Positions 54,167 to 63,965 are shown, numbered from the stretch's first letter. The stretch: DNA of 64,000 nucleotides from Clostridium sp. CAG:609 (GCA_000438075.1 FR903548.1:59094-123093), one strand, 5' to 3'. The notes: generated by a model from the letters alone, not told the origin. Translations and numbers: made by a program.

Positions 54167-55657
54167 ATGAGTATTATAAGTTTTATTGGAAATCATTATA
54201 TTGATTGGAAAAATGTTTATTATGCAATAAGTAGTGTATTATCATTTATGCTTGCATATAAAACATTATATTGGATTATAGGTTTTTTCTTTACAAGAAA
54301 ATTTAAACCTGCTAAAAATAAACATAAATATGGGATAGTAATAGCAGCCCGTAATGAAGAGAAGGTAATAGGTAACTTACTTGATAGTATTAAAAAACAA
54401 GATTATCCAAGTAAATTATTAACTGTTTTTGTAGTTGCGGATAACTGCACAGATAATACTGCTAAAATAGCTAGAGAACATGGTGCAATATGTTATGAAC
54501 GTTTTGATGATGCTCATAGAACTAAAGGTTATGCATTAGAATTCTTATTTGATAGAATTGAGAGTGACTATGGAAGAATGTCTTTCGAAGGTTACTTCAT
54601 CTTTGATGCAGATAACCTATTAAAGAGTGATTATATAACTAAAATGAATGATGCTTTTGATTCAGGTGAAAAAATAATTACATCATACAGAAATACTAAA
54701 AACTTTGATGAAAATTGGATTGCATCAACATATGCACTTCACTGGATTAGATCAATTCGTTATAACCATAGAGCAAGAAGTGTCCTAAGACTTGCAACAA
54801 ATATCCAAGGTACAGGTTTTCTATTTACAAATGAAATAGTTAAAAATGGATGGCACTATACATCCCTTACTGAAGATAGAGCATTAACTGCAGATGCTGT
54901 TGCCCAAGGTTATCAAATAACTTATCAAAATGATGCAATGTTTTATGATGAACAACCAATAAGCCTAAAAGTAGCTCTAAGACAAAGAACAAGATGGGCA
55001 AAAGGTCACTTACAAGCATTCGTAGAAAGTGGTCCATATCTATTTATAAATGTTTTCTTAGGAAAATGGTATGTCCGTACTAAATGGGGAGAAAATTCAG
55101 TTAATAAAAAACGTAAATCTAAAACATTTAAAGAATTTATATTAAATATTATAGAAAATATAAGACATAGATTTGCATCATATGATACACTAATGCAATT
55201 AACACCATTTAATATATTTAATATAGCAAGATGGTTAATAGTTATTGTAGTTATGTATGGATGTTATTGTTATAATGTTGGTGTGCTTGATGTTAATATA
55301 TTCGGCGGAGGAACATACTTAGCACAAGCTCTAAGACATTTCTTTACAATTAAAGTAACAATGAATCCAGGAATAAATGCATTATTTGCAGGTATGCTTT
55401 TATCAATCTGGTTAAGAATATTATTTAGATTAGGTATGTATATCGAAAACATGGCAAAAGCGGTATATCTATTTATTGTTGAACATAAAAATATTAAAAA
55501 GATGTCAATCTGGAAGAAAATGTTATACACATTAACTTGGCCAACATTTGATATCATAGGTAGGTATGCAATGTATGCGGCATTATTCATGCATGTTGAA
55601 TGGAAACCAATTCCTCATGAAAGTAAAATAACTATTGATGATATAAATGCTAATTAA
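54167..55657 (+). CDS. Processive family-2 glycosyltransferase (membrane)
   Basis: 496 residues. N-terminal membrane part (about 15-45), a GT2 catalytic domain with AARNEEKVIGNLLDSIKKQD, DADN (about 146) and the QxxRW motif RQRTRWAKGH (about 272), then several C-terminal membrane segments. This is the layout of poly-N-acetylglucosamine, cellulose and hyaluronan-type synthases, which polymerise and export a sugar chain. The polymer cannot be told from sequence and no export partner genes are beside it. GAGGT before ATG 54167. A hairpin follows. Confidence 0.85.
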   Translation: MSIISFIGNHYIDWKNVYYAISSVLSFMLAYKTLYWIIGFFFTRKFKPAKNKHKYGIVIAARNEEKVIGNLLDSIKKQDYPSKLLTVFVVADNCTDNTAKIAREHGAICYERFDDAHRTKGYALEFLFDRIESDYGRMSFEGYFIFDADNLLKSDYITKMNDAFDSGEKIITSYRNTKNFDENWIASTYALHWIRSIRYNHRARSVLRLATNIQGTGFLFTNEIVKNGWHYTSLTEDRALTADAVAQGYQITYQNDAMFYDEQPISLKVALRQRTRWAKGHLQAFVESGPYLFINVFLGKWYVRTKWGENSVNKKRKSKTFKEFILNIIENIRHRFASYDTLMQLTPFNIFNIARWLIVIVVMYGCYCYNVGVLDVNIFGGGTYLAQALRHFFTIKVTMNPGINALFAGMLLSIWLRILFRLGMYIENMAKAVYLFIVEHKNIKKMSIWKKMLYTLTWPTFDIIGRYAMYAALFMHVEWKPIPHESKITIDDINAN

Positions 55658-55662
55658 AAAAT

Positions 55663-55692
55663 AACCACAATAAAATCAAATTTATTGTGGTT
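55663..55692. terminator. Hairpin 1 of 3 (CACAAT family), terminator of the glycosyltransferase gene
   Basis: AACCACAATAAA (55663-55674) pairs with TTTATTGTGGTT (55681-55692) around ATCAAA. It contains the 24-base core that recurs at 55760. Confidence 0.75.
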
Positions 55693-55717
55693 AAAACGTA
55701 TAAAATAGGGATGGAAA

Positions 55718-55731
55718 CACAATGAATTGTG
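55718..55731. repeat. Hairpin 2 of 3 (CACAAT family)
   Basis: CACAAT (55718-55723), GA, ATTGTG (55726-55731), a short version of the flanking hairpins. Confidence 0.55.
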
Positions 55732-55757
55732 AAAAATAAAGAAAATTTTAATAAAAA

Positions 55758-55785
55758 TACACAATAAAATCAAATTTATTGTGTA
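55758..55785. repeat. Hairpin 3 of 3 (CACAAT family)
   Basis: TACACAATAAA (55758-55768), ATCAAA, TTTATTGTGTA (55775-55785). The inner 24 bases equal those at 55666-55689; it lies just upstream of the second fic gene. Confidence 0.75.
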
Positions 55786-55827
55786 AAAATGACTAAAATA
55801 TGTTATAATTTAACAAAAGGAGGTTTT

Positions 55828-56907
55828 ATGGAACCATATAAAGCACAATTATTTCCAATAGAATATAAAATAAGCAGAGATATTGTAAAATTGTTAGGAG
55901 AAGCAAATGACAAATACGGACAATTTAAAACATTATTAAAATTATTTAAATTCAATCAAAAATATTTTTTAGATTCCCTAATATTGGGTGAAAGTCTCCG
56001 TTCATCTAGAATAGAAGGAACTCAAATATCACAAGATGATATGTATTATTTAAATTTCAAGGAACAAAATGATAGCATCGAAGAAGTAAAAAATTTAAAA
56101 AAAATGCTTGATTATGCAACAATTACACTTAAAACTCAAGATTTTAGTTTAAATTTGTTAAATCAAATGCATAAAATTCTGTTAAGCGGAGTTAGGGGAA
56201 AAGATAAAAACCCTGGAGAAATACGAAATGTTCAAAATTATATAGGACAAAGAAATTTGGGAAAAGAAGGAGCCACATTTGTTCCGCCAGTACCAGAAGA
56301 TGTCCAAAATTTGTTAAACAATTTAATTGACTATATTAACAATGAATATGAAGATGAAGTGTTTGTAAAGGTAGCATTAACTCATGTGCAATTTGAATCA
56401 ATACATCCATATAGGGATGGAAATGGAAGATTAGGAAGAGCATTAATCTCACTTCAATTATCTAAATTGAAAGGGGATGAACCGATTCTGTTCTTATCAG
56501 AAATAATTGAAACATTTAAGTTAAATTATTACAATTCATTAAATGAATGCAGAACAGGAAATTATGAACCATTTATAAAATTCTTTTTGCAATGTGTTAT
56601 TGATCAGTGCAGAATTAACATAAATAGAATAAATGCAATTAGTAAAATTTATGATGAGGATGAAGAAATTATTAAACTAAAGGTTAAAGGAACTACAGCC
56701 CTAAGATTACATCCATTAATGATGAAAAAAATAGTATTTACAGCATCAGAAATGGCTACAGAGTTAAATGTTCATATAAACACGATTCAAATAATTCTTA
56801 ATAAACTAATTGATTTAAAAATGATAGTTAAAGAAAAGAAAAATAATACAAATAGGATAACATATAGATATAAAAAAGTTTATGATGTTTTTGTAGATAA
56901 AATGTAA
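55828..56907 (+). CDS. Fic-family protein with canonical motif and C-terminal winged helix
   Basis: 360 residues. N-terminal helical domain with inhibitory motif SSRIEGT, Fic core with HPYRDGNGRLGR (about 193-204) in full canonical form, and a C-terminal winged-helix-type segment (TASEMATELNVHINTIQIIL). This layout is that of autoinhibited Fic AMP-transferases of the widespread class II; targets are unknown. ATG 55828 is chosen for the AAAGGAGG site; an in-frame ATG at 55789 sits in the CACAAT hairpin 3 region. TGTTATAAT lies just upstream. Confidence 0.9.
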   Translation: MEPYKAQLFPIEYKISRDIVKLLGEANDKYGQFKTLLKLFKFNQKYFLDSLILGESLRSSRIEGTQISQDDMYYLNFKEQNDSIEEVKNLKKMLDYATITLKTQDFSLNLLNQMHKILLSGVRGKDKNPGEIRNVQNYIGQRNLGKEGATFVPPVPEDVQNLLNNLIDYINNEYEDEVFVKVALTHVQFESIHPYRDGNGRLGRALISLQLSKLKGDEPILFLSEIIETFKLNYYNSLNECRTGNYEPFIKFFLQCVIDQCRININRINAISKIYDEDEEIIKLKVKGTTALRLHPLMMKKIVFTASEMATELNVHINTIQIILNKLIDLKMIVKEKKNNTNRITYRYKKVYDVFVDKM

Positions 56908-56992
56908 AATAATTGACAAAATAAAAATTTAATGATATCGATTAATATCGATTGGTACTTAGGAAACTTTCGAAGCCTTAAGTCGTTTAAGA

Positions 56993-57024
56993 AAAAGAGT
57001 TCAAAAATCACTTTGAACTCTTTT
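56993..57024. terminator. Bidirectional terminator between the second fic gene and the ltaS-like gene
   Basis: AAAAGAGTTCAAA (56993-57005), loop AATCAC, TTTGAACTCTTTT (57012-57024). The ltaS-type stop codon lies at its loop. An ATATCGATTA/ATATCGATTG direct repeat (about 56935-56953) lies upstream. Confidence 0.8.
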
Positions 57025-58876
57025 CTAATTCTTTAAAATAATTATATTTTAAAGTTAAATCATTTTTCTTTATTAAATAATTTACATAATAGTTTTTATT
57101 ATCTAAAGCTTCTTCACTAATATATCTTTTATTTGTAACAATACCACCATCTACATAAACATTACCATCATACCAAGAATAATCACTAAAGAATACTATC
57201 TTTTGATAATTATTATCTAAAGCATCACTTCCAATATAATTAACTGGATTATAATCTATTCCAAATAAATTAAGTATTGTTGGTAACACATTTAATTGTG
57301 ATGTAACAGTTTTAACAGTTTTTTTATCTTTACCATTATTCCATATAAAGAATGGGGTATAGTTAATTAAATTATTACTTGTATTTTTATATTTATCAAG
57401 AATAGTCTTATCAGATAAGGTATATAAATAATGATCTGTTAAAACCACTATTGTTGTGTTGTTATATAAATTTCGTGTCTTTAATTCATTAAGAAGAAGT
57501 TCCATCATATAATCAGTTTCTTTTGCTTGTCTTCTTGCACAATCTTCTTCATTTAAATCATAACTTACATTTTCATTTTCTTCGCTATCTAAATCAAGTA
57601 ACATCTTACAATTTCCTTTTTCACTACTAAAAGGCATATGATTTGTATAAGTAATTATATAATCAACAAATGGTTTATCACTAAACATCTTTTCATTAAA
57701 ATCCTCATTTAATATTAACTCTCTATCTAAGTAATACGAATTATCCTTATATGTACCTAAATCAACTAAACCATAATAATTATCATAACCCCAATTCTTA
57801 TAATTTGTACCTCTTGAATAAAACTCTTTTGTATTCATATGAAATGCATTAACAGAATATCCTTCATTTTTAAATAAATGAGCTAAACTATATGGAAATG
57901 AATTTTTATTAAATGTATAAGCATTTTGAGTATAAGAAAGGGGAGTAATAAATCCAGTATTAACTGCAAACTCAGAATTAAATGTTGAACCACCACCATT
58001 ATAATAAGAATAATGATTAGTAAAATTAATACTATTTCTCATCATATTATAAAGTGTCGGTGTATCATTTTTATTAATAAGCCATGAATCTACTCCTTCA
58101 AGTTGTACAATTATTAAATTATTTCCTTTTTGTTTACCTGTATATCTATTCTTCTTTTTATCATTTTCTTTACTATATTCTTCTTTCAAAAAAGCTATAT
58201 CTTGTTCATTAACTGTTTGCTTACTCTTTAAAAATGTCATATAAAATCCTCTTGCAGTATATTCATATAAACCAGATACTTTTAAAGATTTATTATTATC
58301 ATTAAAACTAATATAAATATTTCTAGGATTTCTCCATGTACTCCATGTTAATTCTTCATTTGCTTTACCAAGAAAAACTGGTGTAATACTATGAAGTATA
58401 ATAAATGCAAATATTGATATAACAAGTGCTTTATAATGACCCTTTTCATGCTTTGGAAAAACCTTTAATGAAACAAAAAATGAAAAAATAATAGGTATCA
58501 AAAGTAAATAAACTAATGAATTACAATTTTTTATTGAATCAAGTAAATATGAAGATCCTTCACTAGCAAGAAGTACCATACTAAAATCAAAAAATACTCC
58601 AGTCATTGAAAAATAAATATTATTTACTAAATAAATTGCTAAAGATATAATAAAAAATATTGAATATATTATTTTACCTAATCTTTTTTTAGTAAATAAA
58701 GATAAAGCTAATACTAAAAATATCCATAATATTGTAAAAAGGTTAGGAACTGGCTTAAATAAACCATAAAATTCAACTTTATATCTTGTAAATAAATCTA
58801 TTAATATAAAAGGTATAGCAAGTATTAAAATATAATAATACTTTTTTATAAACTTTATAATTTTTTCTTTTTTCAA
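57008..58876 (-). CDS. LtaS-type lipoteichoic acid synthase (membrane sulfatase family)
   Basis: 622 residues from a TTG start (58876) with GGTGATT upstream. Five N-terminal membrane helices (residues about 15-195) carry an extracellular alkaline-phosphatase-fold domain: IIVQLEGVDSW (metal Glu), the nucleophile Thr in GGGSTFNSEFAVNT (about 298), AFHMNTKEFY, and VVLTDHY. It polymerises glycerol-phosphate or a related unit from lipid donors onto a glycolipid anchor. Other LtaS relatives hydrolyse or transfer phosphoethanolamine, so substrate is not certain. Convergent with fic 2, divergent from the small-protein gene cluster. Confidence 0.85.
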   Translation of the reverse strand: MKKEKIIKFIKKYYYILILAIPFILIDLFTRYKVEFYGLFKPVPNLFTILWIFLVLALSLFTKKRLGKIIYSIFFIISLAIYLVNNIYFSMTGVFFDFSMVLLASEGSSYLLDSIKNCNSLVYLLLIPIIFSFFVSLKVFPKHEKGHYKALVISIFAFIILHSITPVFLGKANEELTWSTWRNPRNIYISFNDNNKSLKVSGLYEYTARGFYMTFLKSKQTVNEQDIAFLKEEYSKENDKKKNRYTGKQKGNNLIIVQLEGVDSWLINKNDTPTLYNMMRNSINFTNHYSYYNGGGSTFNSEFAVNTGFITPLSYTQNAYTFNKNSFPYSLAHLFKNEGYSVNAFHMNTKEFYSRGTNYKNWGYDNYYGLVDLGTYKDNSYYLDRELILNEDFNEKMFSDKPFVDYIITYTNHMPFSSEKGNCKMLLDLDSEENENVSYDLNEEDCARRQAKETDYMMELLLNELKTRNLYNNTTIVVLTDHYLYTLSDKTILDKYKNTSNNLINYTPFFIWNNGKDKKTVKTVTSQLNVLPTILNLFGIDYNPVNYIGSDALDNNYQKIVFFSDYSWYDGNVYVDGGIVTNKRYISEEALDNKNYYVNYLIKKNDLTLKYNYFKELEKSSK

Positions 58877-58926
58877 AACTAATCACCACAACCAAATTAT
58901 ACTATAATCAAACCCTTTTGTAAATA

Positions 58927-58955
58927 TTTACAATTTATAATATTTTTGATACAAT
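58927..58955 (+). promoter_or_regulatory. Promoter of the 59-kb gene cluster
   Basis: TTTACA (58927-58932), 17-bp spacer, TACAAT (58950-58955), 20 bases before ATG 58975. Confidence 0.6.
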
Positions 58956-58974
58956 ATATTTACAGGTGGTTTAT

Positions 58975-59493
58975 ATGTGGGTGTTATTGTCTTTAAAAAG
59001 AATGGATGAAATAGTAATTACTAAGTGTATCAAAGATATTTATAATGAATTTAGAAAACCAATATATTTAAGTATAAATTCATATAAAAACTTTAATGAA
59101 ACATACATAGATTTATATATGGCACTAACTAACATAAGACAAATGGGTATACCCATAAGTATAGGTCCTCAATTTCTTGAAGAGGGTTTCATAATAAATG
59201 GTTATTTAGAACCCTTAGAAAATATGTATTTTACAACACCTGGTGAAAGAGTAATATGGTATCTAGAACAAAAAAGAAATTTATCATTTGATACTATTAT
59301 GATTTATGAAGATACACTAGGAATTGATCCAATAATAATGAAAAGAAAAAATGTTGATTATGAAGTATATTTTAGATATAATCATCAGGTATTAAAAGAT
59401 ATAAAAAGTGTGATAAATGATGATAAGTATCATTTTGAAAGAATAAATTGGGAGAAGAGTTATGACTACGGAAGTAAATGTATTACTAAATAA
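58975..59493 (+). CDS. Protein of unknown function, first in a coupled gene run
   Basis: 172 residues, cytoplasmic by lack of hydrophobic segments, mixed alpha/beta. No family motif was seen; MGIPISIGPQFLEEGFIING and FTTPGERVIWYLEQKRNL are the most ordered parts. AGGTGG precedes ATG 58975. It overlaps the next gene by 32 bases, so the two are translationally coupled. Confidence 0.62.
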   Translation: MWVLLSLKRMDEIVITKCIKDIYNEFRKPIYLSINSYKNFNETYIDLYMALTNIRQMGIPISIGPQFLEEGFIINGYLEPLENMYFTTPGERVIWYLEQKRNLSFDTIMIYEDTLGIDPIIMKRKNVDYEVYFRYNHQVLKDIKSVINDDKYHFERINWEKSYDYGSKCITK

Positions 59494-59929
59494 GAAAAGA
59501 TATTTTTATAATAGGTATTCTGAAGAAATAGTAAGTGATGATTTAATTAATTATATATATCATGAATCTATTGGAAGTAATTTTAAAAATAAAGTTAAAA
59601 TAAATATTAAATGTAATTTTGAAGTAACTGAAGAAGAAAAAGAAAAAATGATAAGTATGATAAGAAATAACTTTAAAAAACAAGTACAAGAAGAATTATA
59701 TTCCTATGAAAAAGAACAAGATAGAAAAGGAATACTTTTAGCTTTAGGTGTAGCACTTCTTATTCTTTATTATACAAATTTTACATCAATATTAAAAGAT
59801 GTTATGTTAATAGTAGGTTGGATTTCAGTATGTAGTTCTATCTATGGACTTATATTTTCATCAACTAAAAGTTATGTCGATATTAATAGATTAAAAAACT
59901 TATCTAAAGCTAGAATTTATTTTGAGTGA
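59462..59929 (+). CDS. Two-pass membrane protein of unknown function
   Basis: 155 residues, N-terminal half soluble and charged, then two membrane segments (about 91-108 and 114-134), then a short basic end. GGGAGAAG in the end of the previous gene serves as ribosome site. Overlapping arrangement with both neighbours suggests a complex, function unknown. Confidence 0.63.
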   Translation: MTTEVNVLLNKKRYFYNRYSEEIVSDDLINYIYHESIGSNFKNKVKINIKCNFEVTEEEKEKMISMIRNNFKKQVQEELYSYEKEQDRKGILLALGVALLILYYTNFTSILKDVMLIVGWISVCSSIYGLIFSSTKSYVDINRLKNLSKARIYFE

Positions 59930-59933
59930 TGCT

Positions 59934-60671
59934 ATGAAAAAAAGTAAAAGAGTTATATTAATAGTAGTAAGTGTGTTAATTATTTTATCCATCATTTTCT
60001 GGGGATATATCTTTTTTGATGTGAAAAATGACTTAAAAGAAGAAGACTTAATTAAAAATGAAATTAATTTAATCAGTGATTTAATTGAAAAAAATGGTCT
60101 TTGGGATACCAGCGTAGATCACAGATTAAATAGTTTAGTTACAACAAATGAATATAAATGGGTAGAAAAATCAATAAAGAGTTATTATAAAGATTATATA
60201 ACATTATCCAGAGACTTAGTAAATTCATATAGCTATGATGCAATATATAGTTTATTTGATATAGATAATTATATTATGGATGGACCAGATTTTAATAAGT
60301 CACTAAATTATTTAGATAGTAAAGAAAAAGATTGTCTAGATATTTATAAAAAACTAAAAAATATGCTAAATGAACATGTAATAAAATCATATTTAGATAA
60401 AGATATTGATGAATATTATAAAGATTTTTATGATGAATTAATGATTGATAATAATAGTGATATTTTAAGTGATTTAGAGATTGAACAAAAAGAATATGAA
60501 ACATTTATAAGTAGTGTAAAAGATGTTTTTAATTATTTAAAAACAAATAAAGATAAGTGGGAAATTGATGATTATCAAATTTATTTTGATGGACAAGTTC
60601 TAGCAGATGAATATAATCAATTATTAGATAAAGTAACATATTACGAAAGTGATTTTAAACAAAATATCTAA
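59934..60671 (+). CDS. Membrane-anchored helical extracytoplasmic protein
   Basis: 245 residues. ATG 59934 follows GAGTGATG. One N-terminal helix (about 5-25) anchors an all-helical outer domain (NEINLISDLIEKNGLWDT, SLNYLDSKEKDCLDIYKKLK). No homology recognised. It is the last gene of the small cluster; the ABC gene starts 52 bases later. Confidence 0.62.
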   Translation: MKKSKRVILIVVSVLIILSIIFWGYIFFDVKNDLKEEDLIKNEINLISDLIEKNGLWDTSVDHRLNSLVTTNEYKWVEKSIKSYYKDYITLSRDLVNSYSYDAIYSLFDIDNYIMDGPDFNKSLNYLDSKEKDCLDIYKKLKNMLNEHVIKSYLDKDIDEYYKDFYDELMIDNNSDILSDLEIEQKEYETFISSVKDVFNYLKTNKDKWEIDDYQIYFDGQVLADEYNQLLDKVTYYESDFKQNI

Positions 60672-60723
60672 TAGTCACTTTAGAGTCATTTACATTTCAT
60701 ATAATGATTATGGGTGAAGAAAA

Positions 60724-61401
60724 ATGGAAATATTAAAAGTTGAAAATTTAGTTAAAACTTATCAAAATGGAAATACCAATATTAATGCGGTTGATCATGT
60801 AAGTTTTAGTGTAGAAAAAGGAGATTTTGTTGCCATTATTGGTGCAAGTGGAAGTGGTAAATCTACACTTTTACATCTACTTGGGGGAGTTGATAGCCCA
60901 ACAAGTGGTAAAGTATTTATTGATGGGGTAGATATTTATAATATGGATAATGATGCTCTAGCAATATTTCGAAGAAGACAAATCGGATTAATTTATCAAT
61001 TTTATAATTTAATACCAATATTAAATGTCGAAGAAAATATTGAACTACCTTGTAAGCTTGATGGTAAAAGTGTTACTAAAGAACGTTTAAATGAAATAAT
61101 TAAAACTTTAGGTCTTGAAAAAAGAAGAAAGCATTTGCCAAATGAATTATCTGGAGGACAACAACAAAGAGTATCAATTGGAAGAGCAATTATAAATAAT
61201 CCAGCTTTAGTTTTAGCAGATGAACCAACAGGTAATCTAGATTCAAAAGCAAGTGATGAAATTGTTGCCTTACTAAAAGAATCAAATGAAAAATATAATC
61301 AAACTATTATAATTATTACTCATGATGCTGAAATTGCATCTTGTGCAAACAGAGTTATTACTATCGAAGATGGCAAAATAGTAAGTGATGTAAGGAATTA
61401 A
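60724..61401 (+). CDS. ABC transporter ATPase, MacB/LolD type
   Basis: 225 residues. Walker A GASGSGKST (about 37-45), Q-loop YQFYNLIPIL, signature LSGGQQQRVSIGRA, Walker B VLADEPTG and the H-loop IITHD. Sequence and size match the MacB/LolD/BceA group, whose partners are FtsX-type permeases working on peptides, lipoproteins or envelope stress by mechanotransmission rather than by simple transport. The permease follows 2 bases later. No two-component genes are in the window to suggest a Bce-type antibiotic response. Confidence 0.93.
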   Translation: MEILKVENLVKTYQNGNTNINAVDHVSFSVEKGDFVAIIGASGSGKSTLLHLLGGVDSPTSGKVFIDGVDIYNMDNDALAIFRRRQIGLIYQFYNLIPILNVEENIELPCKLDGKSVTKERLNEIIKTLGLEKRRKHLPNELSGGQQQRVSIGRAIINNPALVLADEPTGNLDSKASDEIVALLKESNEKYNQTIIIITHDAEIASCANRVITIEDGKIVSDVRN

Positions 61402-61403
61402 TC

Positions 61404-63944
61404 ATGAATATATTAAATAACTTAACAACTAAAAATTTAAAATTAAATAAAAAAAGAACAATAGTAACAATTATAGGTATTATGCTTTCTGTTGCTTTAA
61501 TATGTGCAGTAGCAGGAATGGTTACATCATTTCAAGCAACATTAATAAATATAGCTATTACAGATGGGGGAAATAGACACTTGACAGTTGAAAATGTCAA
61601 GCAAAAAGATTTACAATATTTTACAAATAATAGTCATGTTAAAAGTATTTATTTAACAGAAACTTTAGGTTATGCAAAATATGATAATATGAATGAATAT
61701 AAGCCTTATGCTTATATTTTGGGATATACAAAAGAGGCTTTTGAAAATACAACATTAAAAATAGTTTCAGGTAGACTTCCTCAGGATAGTGGAGAAATCG
61801 TAGTTAGCGTACCATTTCAAAATAATGCTAAGGTAAAACTAGGTGATACAATTAGTTTAGATATTGGAAAAAGAGTATGTATGGATGGAACTATTCTTAA
61901 CCAAAGTAATCCATATTATGTGGAAGAAGGAGAAACTGATCTTTGTCATGAATATATAACTGATACAAGTAAACATGAATATAAAATTGTAGGTATTACG
62001 GAGAGATTAAATTATAATATTGAAGGATATAGTGCTCCAGGTTATACATTAATTACTAAAATAGATAATGTAAGTGATAATATAAATGTCTCATTATTAT
62101 TTAAAGATGCTAAATATTATAAAGAATATATAAATAATATAGCAAATGATAAAGATTTAAATAAATATAATATTACTTTAAATGATGAACTATTAAGGTG
62201 GAGTGGCGTTAGTTTAAGTGATAGAACAATGAATATGTTATATGCTGTTGCGGGTGTAGTAATAGGTATTATAATACTTACTAGTGTATTTGTTATAAAA
62301 AATAGTTTTGATATTGCTAATCAAGAGAAGAAAAAGATGTATGGTATGCTTTCTAGTGTTGGGGCAACAAGTAAACAAATTAAGAAAAATGTTTTACATG
62401 AAGGTTTTATCCTAGGTCTAATTGGTATTCCTTTAGGTATTATATGTGGAATATTTGCTGATTATATACTTGTTATTATAATAAATTATTTTGCTAAGAA
62501 TCCTTTTAATGATTTTAAATTTGTATTTAGTATATCTATTTGGCCAGTTATTTTAAGCATTATACTTGGAGCAGTTACAATATATTTATCTATTCTTAGA
62601 GCTGCTAAAAAGAGTAGTAAAATTTCACCGATTGAAGCCATTAGAAATAATAATGAAATAAAAATAAATAGTAAGAAAATTAAGTCATCTAAAATGGTTA
62701 ATAAATTATTTGGTGTTGGAGGAGATATTGCTTATAAAAATTTGAAAAGAAATAAAAAAAGAAATAGGACTACGATTATATCAATTGTATTAAGTGTTGC
62801 AGTATTTATTTCTTTATCATCATTTTTAAGTTATGGTTTCAAAGTAACAAATCAGTATTATCAAGATGCTAATTATGATATTCAACTTTATCTTAGTGAT
62901 ACTAAAGACGAAGAATCTAAAAAAATAATTAATGATATAATAAAAATGAATAATATTACTAAATATAGTATAAATAGAAGAATGAGTATGACATTTGATT
63001 ATAAAAAATATTATAATGAAGATGTATTAGAGAACTATGATGGAATTAATGATTTACCTCTTAGAATTATGTCTGTGGGTGAAGATGAGTTTGAAAGAAT
63101 ACTAAAAGAAAATAAAATAAGTGATACTAATTTTGATTATAAGGGTTTATTAATTGATAAAAATATATTTTATCAAGAGGATAGTAAAAATTATAAAGAA
63201 GTAAATTTATTTGATTTAAATAAATTTAAAACAGTAACAGGTTCTATTAATAATAAAGATTTAAGTATTAAAATTTTAAAGAGAATTGATACTTTACCAA
63301 TGGGACTTCAAAATGTATATAGTGAAACTCCAACAGTTATAGTAAGTGATAAATTTTATGATTATATTGTATCTAATTATAATGTAAATGATACTAATTC
63401 AAGAAGTTTATATATTAAATCAACAGATGCAGAAAAACTAGAAAGTTTAATCAAAGAATATTTACTTGATGAAAATATTACTAATTATAGTTTGTTTAAT
63501 ATTGAAACTGAAGCTAAAGCACAAAGAAGTTTAATTATTTTAGTATCAATATTCTTATATGGTTTTATTATTGTAATAAGTCTAATTGGTATAACAAATA
63601 TAATTAATACAATTAATACTAATATGAATCTAAGAAGAAGAGAATTTGCAATGTTAAAATCAATTGGTATGACTAAAAAAGAATTTAATAAAATGATTAA
63701 TTTAGAATCAATTATGTATTCTACGAAAGCTTTAATTATGGGTATACCTTTGGGATTACTTGGTTCTTATGGAATATATAAAGCTTTTGCAAGTGGTAAT
63801 GATTATGGCTTTATATTTCCAGGGAAAGCTATAATTATTGCAGTATTGGTAGTCTATATTTTAGTAAGTACAATTATGTATTTTGCTCTAAGAAAAATGC
63901 GAAATGAAAATATAATTGAAACAATAAAAGATGAAAATATATAA
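61404..63944 (+). CDS. FtsX-family ABC permease with duplicated halves
   Basis: 846 residues. N-terminal membrane helix (about 20-40), a first large extracytoplasmic domain, three membrane helices with a cytoplasmic EKKKMYGMLSSVGATSKQI stretch, a second unit beginning RNKKRNRTTIISIVLSVAVF with another outer domain, and a final three-helix group containing NLRRREFAMLKSIGMTKKEF. This eight-to-ten-helix double layout is that of Firmicutes FtsX/MacB-type permeases. It forms the partner of the preceding ATPase. The gene ends at 63944 just before the window edge. Confidence 0.92.
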   Translation: MNILNNLTTKNLKLNKKRTIVTIIGIMLSVALICAVAGMVTSFQATLINIAITDGGNRHLTVENVKQKDLQYFTNNSHVKSIYLTETLGYAKYDNMNEYKPYAYILGYTKEAFENTTLKIVSGRLPQDSGEIVVSVPFQNNAKVKLGDTISLDIGKRVCMDGTILNQSNPYYVEEGETDLCHEYITDTSKHEYKIVGITERLNYNIEGYSAPGYTLITKIDNVSDNINVSLLFKDAKYYKEYINNIANDKDLNKYNITLNDELLRWSGVSLSDRTMNMLYAVAGVVIGIIILTSVFVIKNSFDIANQEKKKMYGMLSSVGATSKQIKKNVLHEGFILGLIGIPLGIICGIFADYILVIIINYFAKNPFNDFKFVFSISIWPVILSIILGAVTIYLSILRAAKKSSKISPIEAIRNNNEIKINSKKIKSSKMVNKLFGVGGDIAYKNLKRNKKRNRTTIISIVLSVAVFISLSSFLSYGFKVTNQYYQDANYDIQLYLSDTKDEESKKIINDIIKMNNITKYSINRRMSMTFDYKKYYNEDVLENYDGINDLPLRIMSVGEDEFERILKENKISDTNFDYKGLLIDKNIFYQEDSKNYKEVNLFDLNKFKTVTGSINNKDLSIKILKRIDTLPMGLQNVYSETPTVIVSDKFYDYIVSNYNVNDTNSRSLYIKSTDAEKLESLIKEYLLDENITNYSLFNIETEAKAQRSLIILVSIFLYGFIIVISLIGITNIINTINTNMNLRRREFAMLKSIGMTKKEFNKMINLESIMYSTKALIMGIPLGLLGSYGIYKAFASGNDYGFIFPGKAIIIAVLVVYILVSTIMYFALRKMRNENIIETIKDENI

Positions 63945-63965
63945 TTTATAAAAGGTTTTATTTTT

